21,510 nucleotides of DNA. Source: Cyanobacteria bacterium UBA1221. GTDB taxonomy: Bacteria; Cyanobacteriota; Vampirovibrionia; Gastranaerophilales; Gastranaerophilaceae. Shown here one piece after another: positions 12,672 through 18,921 of this stretch. Both the position numbers and the translations under genes were made by a program. The notes beneath the pieces are model-generated. The model was not told the DNA's origin. It did no database searches and worked only from the letters and a program-made list of their open reading frames with translations. The stretch is taken from positions 6,933 to 28,442 of the forward strand of contig DBXD01000057.1 in assembly GCA_002309425.1 (NCBI GenBank), in the 5' to 3' direction. The stretch's first letter is position 1. Each line of letters begins with the position of its first letter.

Positions 12672-13646
12672 CTACCTAAAAAAAGCGTTTTCAATTTCTG
12701 ACTCAGGCTCCGGAACCAGTCCTGCTTTTATTCTGTACTCCGCTTCCGTTATATTTTCCTTTAACCTTACCAATTCTTTAAGGTCAGCTTTTTTGAGCTT
12801 TTGAATTGTGAGTTTAACTCTGTATTCGTGCATTCCAGTCATTTTTGCCAATTCTTCGGGAGAATGGCTTGTTGTACGAGCTTTTATTGTAATCCATTGC
12901 CTCAGCATTGTCTGAAGTGCGGAAACAATTTCAAGATAGTGTTTTTTATCCAGCAATCGTCTGTATTCCAAATGTATCTTGTTCTTTTGTCCTGTCATTA
13001 AATATTCGGCAAAAGCAAACATATCTTCGTTTGATATGCAATTTTCTTTTACGGCTTGTGCATTTATAAGGTTATCGGGATAAAGAGCGACCTGTAATTT
13101 GTCAAGCTCCTTATCAATTTGCCTTAAATTATTACCAATCTGAGAAATTATTGCAGTAAGCCCGTCTTGGGTAATTTTGAGTTTTTTTGCCTGAACCTGT
13201 TTTTTCACCCACGCTTCGAGTTCTGCAGTTTTATACGTTGGTATTACGTTAAATTCTTTTGCATTATATTTTGATAATATTTTGAATAATTTTCTTCTGG
13301 AGTCAAGTTTTTTCCCCTCATCTCTGGGCAATTCCGCAACAAATACTATATCAACATTATTGTTATTGTTATCTAAAGCTAAAGAAATTTCATCCAGTTC
13401 CCTATCATCAAATTTGATTTCTTTATTGTCAACTTTAAAGAAATAATTATAGCACTTTATAACAATCAGCATTTTTCCGAACATCATAGGCTGAGTTCTT
13501 ATTGCGGAAATCAAATCTGGAAATGACGGATTGTCATAAACCCTGTAACTCATATCAATATAATTTTTATCGAGCGAACTTTTTAGCTTATGAATTTCCG
13601 CTTCTATATTATAATCTTCTTCACCGTAGAAAAAATAAACTGCCAT
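12672..13646 (-). CDS. holA: DNA polymerase III subunit delta (clamp loader)
   Basis: The 324-residue delta subunit, the wrench that opens the beta clamp ring. The N-terminus MAVYFFYGEEDYNIEAEI, then TQPMMFGKMLIVIKC (about 51-65), an acidic middle, ELEAWVKKQVQAKKLKI, QIGNNLRQIDKELDKL and EYLMTGQKNKIHLEYRRLL are typical of HolA in order and spacing. The length is normal for non-proteobacterial delta. The start at 13646 fits the family's short N-terminus before YGEED. There is no SD, and a TATAAT box ends 6 nt before the ATG. It is followed immediately by holB. Confidence 0.92.
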   Translation of the reverse strand: MAVYFFYGEEDYNIEAEIHKLKSSLDKNYIDMSYRVYDNPSFPDLISAIRTQPMMFGKMLIVIKCYNYFFKVDNKEIKFDDRELDEISLALDNNNNNVDIVFVAELPRDEGKKLDSRRKLFKILSKYNAKEFNVIPTYKTAELEAWVKKQVQAKKLKITQDGLTAIISQIGNNLRQIDKELDKLQVALYPDNLINAQAVKENCISNEDMFAFAEYLMTGQKNKIHLEYRRLLDKKHYLEIVSALQTMLRQWITIKARTTSHSPEELAKMTGMHEYRVKLTIQKLKKADLKELVRLKENITEAEYRIKAGLVPEPESEIENAFFR

Positions 13647-13652
13647 GACTTT

Positions 13653-13685
13653 ATTATAATATAACTTTTATTATTTGGCTGTAAA
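13653..13685 (-). promoter_or_regulatory. holA promoter giving a near-leaderless mRNA
   Basis: On the minus strand TTTACA (13685-13680) and TATATT (13663-13658), 16 nt apart, fit a promoter with a leader of about 5 nt. An overlapping TATAAT (13658-13653) sits only 6 nt before the ATG. Either reading leaves no space for a Shine-Dalgarno sequence. Confidence 0.5.
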
Positions 13686-13691
13686 AAAATG

Positions 13692-14258
13692 TTAATCTAT
13701 TTCTTTTTCCACAATCAGCGGCATAGGAGAAATTATTATCTGCTCCATAAGGTCATCATTTATTTTCTTAATCTCTTTTGCTATACGCTTGGCATCATCA
13801 TTATTTGAGGCAAAATACCTTTTTGCATATCTTAAAATCATCATTCCTTTGTCGGAATGTGGTTCATATTTGTATATATTATGTTCAAAATAAGCCTTCC
13901 CGTCAATTTCTCCGCTGTCGAGAAAACTCAAAACCGCCTTATTTTGCTTTTTGTTTGCAATAAATTTCAATAACAAAACCGTTGTTTTTGTTTCAATTTC
14001 TTTATCCGCATTTTGTGCAAATTTTATAGGGTCTTTAATTTCCGGAAAATAATATATTCCTATCATTTTATTCCAATTATCCTTTTCATCACTTTCGGGG
14101 AAATACTCGTTTTCATAACCCTTATTGATGTGAGAAAATCTGCCTGATTTTAGGACATAAGTATCATTATTAAAATAAATATTTTCCGCTTTTACTTCCT
14201 GAACCAGAAACAAATAAGCAAACAACAAAATAATAAAAATTACAGTATTTATCTTCAT
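13692..14258 (-). CDS. Secreted hypothetical protein with signal peptide
   Basis: 188 residues from the ATG at 14258, chosen because GGAG lies 8 nt upstream and a signal peptide starts right there: MKINTVIFIILLFAYLFLVQ, then EVKA before a likely signal-peptidase I site ahead of ENIYF. The mature ~163 residues have mixed strands and helices, are Lys/Asp/Glu-rich, and have no Cys in the mature part. DGKAYFEHNIYKYEP and MMILRYAKRYFAS stand out, with a helical C-terminus. Probably periplasmic or extracellular. No family recognised. It lies 45 nt upstream of holA on the same strand, yet holA has its own promoter signals. Confidence 0.7.
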   Translation of the reverse strand: MKINTVIFIILLFAYLFLVQEVKAENIYFNNDTYVLKSGRFSHINKGYENEYFPESDEKDNWNKMIGIYYFPEIKDPIKFAQNADKEIETKTTVLLLKFIANKKQNKAVLSFLDSGEIDGKAYFEHNIYKYEPHSDKGMMILRYAKRYFASNNDDAKRIAKEIKKINDDLMEQIIISPMPLIVEKEID

Positions 14259-14334
14259 ATTATTGTTCTCCGTTTTGAACATAATATACGTAAAATATTT
14301 AAAATACATTGCACAATCGGGGTATGGAATATCC

Positions 14335-14363
14335 TTGCGAAAAATATTTTATTATAGTATCAT
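14335..14363 (+). promoter_or_regulatory. Candidate promoter of atpD
   Basis: TTGCGA (14335-14340) and TATCAT (14358-14363) with a 17-nt spacer are the best-spaced boxes. A nearby TATAGT is an alternative -10. A small hairpin (ACAGA-TTTGT-TCTGT, about 14376-14390) followed by TTTT lies in the leader and could modulate transcription. The SD is AAGGGG. Confidence 0.4.
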
Positions 14364-14420
14364 TAAGTTGCTGATACAGATTTGTTCTGTCAGTTTTCCG
14401 CAATAATAAGGGGATATGTA

Positions 14421-15824
14421 ATGGAAACATTAAATAAAAACGAGGGTTTAATCACAAAAATAGTAGGTCCGGTTATTGACGTTGAATTTCAGCCCGGAGA
14501 GCTACCGGAAATATATACCGCATTAAAAATAGCAAGAGATAACGGCACTTTTTTAGTTGCGGAAGTTCAGCAAATGCTGGGTTCAAACCGTGTAAGAACT
14601 GTTGCAATGGCATCTACCGACGGATTAAGAAGAGGAATGAAAGTTATTAATACCAACGAACCTATAAAAGTTCCGGTCGGGAAAGAAATTCTTGGCAGAA
14701 TACTGAACGTTGTCGGAGAGCCTGTGGATGAGCTGGGAGAGATTAATGCTCAAACTTATCTTCCGATACACAGAGAATCCCCGAGTCTTGTTGACCAGAA
14801 TACGGATATAGAAATCCTGGAAACGGGAATTAAAGCTATTGACCTGTTGCAGCCATACCAGAAAGGCGGCAAAATCGGATTGTTCGGCGGTGCCGGTGTC
14901 GGAAAAACAGTATTAATTATGGAATTAATTCACAATATTGCGCAGGAGCATTCCGGGGTTTCTGTTTTCGGCGGGGTCGGAGAGAGAACCCGTGAGGGTA
15001 ATGACCTATGGAATGAGATGAAGGAATCGGGCGTCATAGATAAAGTTGCACTTATATACGGACAAATGAACGAACCTCCGGGAGCAAGAATGAGAGTGGG
15101 GCTTTCAGCCTTGACTGCCGCAGAATACTTCAGGGATTATTCAAAACAGGATGTGTTGTTATTTATAGATAATATATTCAGGTTTACCCAGGCGGGTTCT
15201 GAAGTATCCGCATTACTTGGTCGTGTACCGTCTGCTGTCGGGTACCAGCCGACACTTGCAACCGAAATGGGTGAATTGCAGGAAAGAATTACCTCTACAA
15301 AAGACGGCTCAATTACTTCCGTTCAGGCGATTTATGTACCCGCAGATGACTTAACAGACCCTGCGCCCGCAACAACATTCTCTCACCTTGATGCTTCAAC
15401 CGTACTGTCAAGAGAGATTTCAGCTCTGGGTATTTATCCTGCGGTTGACCCGCTGGAATCATCATCAAGAGCGTTAGATCCGCATATTGTCGGGGAAGAA
15501 CATTATAACGTTACAAGACGTGTACTGGCAATACTTCAAAAATATAAAGAGTTGCAGGATATTATAGCAATTTTAGGTATGGATGAACTTTCCGAAGAGG
15601 ATAAAGAAACGGTTAACAGAGCAAGAAAAATTCAAAAATTCCTGTCCCAGCCTTTCTTTGTTGCTGAACAATTCTCCGGTCTGAAAGGTAAATATGTTAA
15701 ATTATCCGACACAATAAGAGGCTTTAAAGAAATTATAGAAGGTCAGCACGATGATTTACCGGAACAGGCTTTCTATATGGTCGGTACAATAGAAGAAGCA
15801 GTAGAAAAAGCAAAAACTCTGTAA
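14421..15824 (+). CDS. atpD: F1Fo ATP synthase subunit beta
   Basis: The 467-residue catalytic subunit of the F1 head on the cytoplasmic face of the membrane. The start is ATG 14421 with AAGGGG 7 nt upstream; a longer frame from TTG 14382 adds 13 residues outside the family pattern. The beta-barrel domain (LITKIVGPVIDVEF) is followed by the P-loop GGAGVGKT (156-163), GERTREGNDLW, LLFIDNIFRFTQAGSEVSALLGR, PSAVGYQPTLATEMG and the C-terminal helical domain with the DELSEEDKETVNRARKIQKFLSQPF segment. All catalytic features are present. atpC follows after 15 nt, with no other atp genes nearby. Confidence 0.98.
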   Translation: METLNKNEGLITKIVGPVIDVEFQPGELPEIYTALKIARDNGTFLVAEVQQMLGSNRVRTVAMASTDGLRRGMKVINTNEPIKVPVGKEILGRILNVVGEPVDELGEINAQTYLPIHRESPSLVDQNTDIEILETGIKAIDLLQPYQKGGKIGLFGGAGVGKTVLIMELIHNIAQEHSGVSVFGGVGERTREGNDLWNEMKESGVIDKVALIYGQMNEPPGARMRVGLSALTAAEYFRDYSKQDVLLFIDNIFRFTQAGSEVSALLGRVPSAVGYQPTLATEMGELQERITSTKDGSITSVQAIYVPADDLTDPAPATTFSHLDASTVLSREISALGIYPAVDPLESSSRALDPHIVGEEHYNVTRRVLAILQKYKELQDIIAILGMDELSEEDKETVNRARKIQKFLSQPFFVAEQFSGLKGKYVKLSDTIRGFKEIIEGQHDDLPEQAFYMVGTIEEAVEKAKTL

Positions 15825-15839
15825 TTATAAGAGGATAAT

Positions 15840-16235
15840 ATGCATTTAAAAATTATTACTCACGAAAAAGTTGTATTTGACGAAGATGCAGATGAAATCC
15901 GCACCAGAGGTGTAAGCGGAGAGTTCGGTATTCTGCCAAACCACGTTCCTTTTATGTCGGCTCTCGATATTGGGGTCACAAAAGTGGTTCAAAATGGGGA
16001 AGCCCGTTATTTTACGACTATGGGCGGGATTTTTCAGTTTAAGAATAATGAAGCGGTAATTCTGACCGATATTGCCGAAGACGGGAATGATATAGACGTA
16101 ACAAGAGCAAAAGAAGCCATGAAACGTGCAAAAACCCGACTGGAAGAAAAAGCCGAAACGCTTGACTCTAAAAGAGCGGAAGCCGCTCTTGCAAGAGCCG
16201 TTGCAAGGTTAAAAGCAACAAAGAATAATAATTAG
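15840..16235 (+). CDS. atpC: F1Fo ATP synthase subunit epsilon
   Basis: 131-residue epsilon, part of the rotating central stalk and a regulator of ATP hydrolysis. The N-terminal beta-sandwich shows LKIITHEKVVFDEDADEI, RGVSGEFGILPNHVPFMSALDIGV and YFTTMGGIFQFKNNEAVILTD. The C-terminal two-helix arm runs from about residue 88 (ARA/KEAMKRAKTRLEEKAE and KRAEAALARAVARLKA). The length is normal. SD AGAGGAT sits in the 15-nt gap after atpD, so the two are co-transcribed. There is no terminator before the ChrA genes. Confidence 0.96.
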   Translation: MHLKIITHEKVVFDEDADEIRTRGVSGEFGILPNHVPFMSALDIGVTKVVQNGEARYFTTMGGIFQFKNNEAVILTDIAEDGNDIDVTRAKEAMKRAKTRLEEKAETLDSKRAEAALARAVARLKATKNNN

Positions 16236-16252
16236 TCAAACAGTTATTAAAA

Positions 16253-16798
16253 ATGCAAAAATCTGTCTGGAATATTTTTAAAACATTTTTCAAAATCGGC
16301 ACGCTGTTACTGGGAGGCGGTTATGTTATTCTACCGCTTTTACAATCCGAAGTTGCCGAGAAGAAAGGCTGGGTAACAGCTGATGACATTATTGAATATT
16401 ATGCACTGTCCCAAAGTCTGCCGGGAATAATTGCCGCAAATATTTCAATTTTTGTCGGTCATAAACTTTTGGGAATACGGGGGGCTGTTGCAGCACTGGC
16501 AGGAGTCATCATGCCTGCATTTTTAGCAATTATATTGATTGCAAATGTTTTGGCGGAACTTGTTGAAAAGCACTCCGTACAAAGTATTTTTGCAGGTGTT
16601 GCTGTCGGAGTTGTAGTTTTGATTTTACTGAACATTAAAGAAATGTGGACAAGAAGTGTTGTTGATAAGTTTACAGCCTTTATTTTTATCATAGCTTCAG
16701 TTTTGGCATATTTTAAAATCTCACCCGTATGGATAATAACAGGGTGTATTGTACTCGGCATACTGTATAGGATTAAAAATCCAAAGGAGGCTGAATGA
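16253..16798 (+). CDS. Half-size chromate-transporter family protein (ChrA N-domain type)
   Basis: A 181-residue inner-membrane protein of the CHR family. In the short form, two genes each encode one CHR domain. FFKIGTLLLGGGYVILPLLQ (about 10-29) holds the conserved GGGY-xxP motif. GWVTADDIIEYYALSQSLPG (about 38-57) and VGHKLLGIRGAVAALAGVIMP follow, then four to five further TM helices. CHR proteins export chromate or transport other anions such as sulfate; the real substrate here is unknown. It lies 17 nt after atpC without a clear SD, and its stop overlaps the ATG of the second half by 4 nt (ATGA). Confidence 0.9.
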   Translation: MQKSVWNIFKTFFKIGTLLLGGGYVILPLLQSEVAEKKGWVTADDIIEYYALSQSLPGIIAANISIFVGHKLLGIRGAVAALAGVIMPAFLAIILIANVLAELVEKHSVQSIFAGVAVGVVVLILLNIKEMWTRSVVDKFTAFIFIIASVLAYFKISPVWIITGCIVLGILYRIKNPKEAE

Positions 16799-17319
16799 TA
16801 TACCTCCTTTTAGTTATTGAATATTTTAAAACAGGTTTGTTTTCTTTTGGCGGCGGATATGCGACTATTCCGTTTCTGTATCATATATCCGAAACATACG
16901 GCTGGTATTCTTCAAAGCAGCTTTCAGATATGATTGCGGTTGCATCAATCACTCCGGGACCTGTCGGAGTGAATGTCGCAACATATTCTGGCTTCACAAC
17001 GGCAGGAATTTTAGGTGCATTTTTAGCGACAAGTTCGGTTGTACTACCATCATTAATATTTGTCGTAGTCGTTGCAAAGCTGCTCGCCAAATTCAGAGAA
17101 AACCGACACGTACAGGCGGCAATATATGCACTGAAACCCGCAGGGTGCGGACTGCTTGCAGCAATTGCAGTAAATTTATTCCGGGAAAATATCACTCAAA
17201 TATGGGCATATATTTTATTTGCACTACTTTTAATGATGAGTATAAAAGTCAAAAAAGAACCTCTCATATATTTGGGATTAGCAGCTATTGCAGGACTTTT
17301 TACCGGATTCTTTATTTAA
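16795..17319 (+). CDS. Half-size chromate-transporter family protein (ChrA C-domain type)
   Basis: 174 residues, the partner of the preceding CHR gene. YFKTGLFSFGGGYATIPFLYHI (about 9-30) has the GGGY-xxP motif. GWYSSKQLSDMIAVASITPGPVGVNVATYSGF (about 37-68) carries the TPGP-x-x-N motif of the family. TM helices fill the rest, and LKPAGCGLLAAIAVNLF marks the repeat end. The SD AAGGAGG is strong and the 4-nt overlap indicates translational coupling, consistent with a heterodimer. It ends tail-to-tail with the kinase-like gene on the other strand; the two stop codons share TTAA (17316-17319). Confidence 0.9.
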   Translation: MIYLLLVIEYFKTGLFSFGGGYATIPFLYHISETYGWYSSKQLSDMIAVASITPGPVGVNVATYSGFTTAGILGAFLATSSVVLPSLIFVVVVAKLLAKFRENRHVQAAIYALKPAGCGLLAAIAVNLFRENITQIWAYILFALLLMMSIKVKKEPLIYLGLAAIAGLFTGFFI

Positions 17320-17837
17320 TTATTTAAAATTTCTTTTATAATTATTTCGACTTGTTTTTTAAGACTCTCATAATCGGAATTATTATCTATAACATAATCC
17401 CATTCTTTTACATCATCCAGCCCGATTTCCGTTACATCATCTTCGCCAATAAGTTGTCCGCCTCTTTGTTCCCTAAGTTCTCGTTCTGTTTCAACCCTTA
17501 TGGTAATTGCTCCTGCGTTTTTAAAAACTTCGTATTCGTGCGGAACTCTGACATCTGTCACAATAATATTTCCGTCTTGTTCAAGAATTTTTTGAAGCCA
17601 ATAATCGGGACTTTGCGCCCTGCCCCAATTACCTAAATCAATAAGACCCTGTCTGTACAAAGGTTTATTTTTTTCAATTTCTTCGTACGTAATTCCGTGT
17701 TCTTTTCCGTAGGTAATTTTTATGATGTCACCTATTGCACATCTTCTAAAATTCGGCATATCGTTAAGCATAATCTTTGCCGCAGTATCTTTGCCACTAT
17801 ATTGTTTTCCCGAAAATATTATTATTTTGTCTGCCAT
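17316..17837 (-). CDS. P-loop kinase, deoxynucleoside monophosphate kinase / phosphomevalonate kinase-like
   Basis: 173 residues from ATG 17837. GGAGA lies 8 nt upstream; longer in-frame starts lack an SD. The P-loop GKQYSGKDT is at residues 10-18. Next come NKPLYRQGLIDLGNWGRAQSPDYWLQKI, NIIVTDVRVPHEYEVFKNAGA (Walker-B-like strand with DVR), the basic lid RVETERELREQRG, and LDDVKEWDYVIDNN near the end. This pattern fits small nucleotide kinases of the phage-type dNMP kinase and phosphomevalonate kinase superfamily, which transfer the gamma-phosphate of ATP to a nucleotide or similar substrate. The exact substrate cannot be told from the sequence. Its neighbours are not functionally linked. 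Confidence 0.78.
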   Translation of the reverse strand: MADKIIIFSGKQYSGKDTAAKIMLNDMPNFRRCAIGDIIKITYGKEHGITYEEIEKNKPLYRQGLIDLGNWGRAQSPDYWLQKILEQDGNIIVTDVRVPHEYEVFKNAGAITIRVETERELREQRGGQLIGEDDVTEIGLDDVKEWDYVIDNNSDYESLKKQVEIIIKEILNN

Positions 17838-17942
17838 AAATTTTCTCCAAACGTATTTTAGCATAAAAGTGCTAAGTAACATGTCTAATGTAAAAAGGCT
17901 TTAGAAAAATTATGATTTAAATAGTTTAGGGAGAAAAAACTT

Positions 17943-18422
17943 ATGAAAAATATCTTTTATATTTTAATAATTTTGGGACTCGTATGTATAATAAACAGTC
18001 CTGTTTTTGCTGATGAAAATGCCGAAGCCTTAAAATTTTTCAAACGGTATGTGAACGCCGCAAACTCTTATGACCCCGCATTAGCCCAAATGTATTCACC
18101 TGATGCAAGAATTATACGTCAGGTTGTAAAACCCGACGGAGAACTTGTTAATGTTGAAACGGATACGGACACTTACATAAAACAAATGAGGCTGGGACAA
18201 ACAACCGCAAAATTGCGCAGGTATAAAAATACTTATACAAATATAACTTCCCAAAAGGTTGATAACGGATATAAAATTTCTGCACTGCGTCAGCCTTCCG
18301 GTGAAACGTACCGTCTGAAAACCTATATGGTTGTTAAAAAAGATTCATCCGGCAAATGGCATATCGTAGAAGAATTGATGCAGACAAAAGTCCAAACTTT
18401 TTTAAAGTATGCAAAAAGATAG
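17943..18422 (+). CDS. Secreted NTF2-like (SnoaL-type) protein
   Basis: 159 residues. The signal peptide MKNIFYILIILGLVCIINS ends at a likely VFA site before DENAEA. The mature ~135 residues have the helix-strand order of the NTF2-like fold: ALKFFKRYVNAANSYDPALAQMYSPDARI, then DTYIKQMRLG, LRRYKNTYTNITSQKV, YKISALRQPSG, YRLKTYMVVKKDSSGKWHIVEEL. Such proteins bind small ligands or act as inhibitors and immunity factors; no catalytic role can be named. SD GGGAG precedes the ATG. It converges on the XRE gene with 6 nt between stops. Confidence 0.8.
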   Translation: MKNIFYILIILGLVCIINSPVFADENAEALKFFKRYVNAANSYDPALAQMYSPDARIIRQVVKPDGELVNVETDTDTYIKQMRLGQTTAKLRRYKNTYTNITSQKVDNGYKISALRQPSGETYRLKTYMVVKKDSSGKWHIVEELMQTKVQTFLKYAKR

Positions 18423-18428
18423 ACGTTT

Positions 18429-18743
18429 TTAATCCGTCAAGGCCTTGACTATTTTATATGCATCAGGAATTTTTTCAGGAGAATTTTCTAACATACTATT
18501 AATTTCAGCTACCAAGTCTCTTCTGTCATTGTGATGTGCAAATTTAAATACATCTATAAATGAAATATTCAATACAGATATAATTTTTTCTAGGTTTTGA
18601 AAAGACGGATAATTATACCCGTTTTCAATATTACAAATAGAAGCAGGTTCTAGTTCTACAAGTTCTGCCAATTTTTCTTGGGTAAGTCCTTTCTTTTTTC
18701 GAAGTTCTTTTATGCGTTTACCCAACAGTTTCTTATTATCCAT
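18429..18743 (-). CDS. XRE-family helix-turn-helix regulator
   Basis: 104 residues. Residues about 7-63 are a Cro/CI HTH domain: KRIKELRKKKGLTQEKLAELVELEPASICNIENGYNYPSFQNLEKIISVLNIS, with the recognition helix ASICNIENG. A ~40-residue helical tail (DVFKFAHHNDRRDLVAEINSML) probably mediates dimerisation. AAGGA lies 8 nt before the ATG. A TATAAT box at 18783-18778 (minus strand) is a likely -10. The gene is divergent from the GT2-KpsC gene, which it might regulate; no direct evidence. Confidence 0.9.
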   Translation of the reverse strand: MDNKKLLGKRIKELRKKKGLTQEKLAELVELEPASICNIENGYNYPSFQNLEKIISVLNISFIDVFKFAHHNDRRDLVAEINSMLENSPEKIPDAYKIVKALTD

Positions 18744-18841
18744 ATGGAAAAATCCTTAAATATACCCGCGTATTTTTATTATAAAGGAATATTCTCGCCA
18801 ATAATATAAAATATAACTTTATATTTTTCCAATAAATAAAG

Positions 18842-18870
18842 TTGCATTTATATTTTTATTAAATTATACT
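18842..18870 (+). promoter_or_regulatory. Promoter of the GT2-KpsC gene
   Basis: TTGCAT (18842-18847) and TATACT (18865-18870) with an exact 17-nt spacer form a good sigma-70-type promoter. The start codon is ~50 nt further on. A second, weaker pair (TTGGAT 18878 / TTATAT 18901) overlaps the leader. Confidence 0.6.
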
Positions 18871-18921
18871 AAATTTGTTGGATAAAAATACAGTAAAATT
18901 TTATATTTTATGGAGTTAAAA

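Noticed and set aside
14376..14396. Attenuator in the atpD leader
   Set aside because: The hairpin has only five clean pairs plus a bulged extension and a four-T tail, too weak to call as a terminator.
16459..17195. Two ~100-codon minus-strand frames in the ChrA genes
   Set aside because: Antisense to the CHR domains, rich in Ala/Thr from mirrored hydrophobic codons, with no SD.
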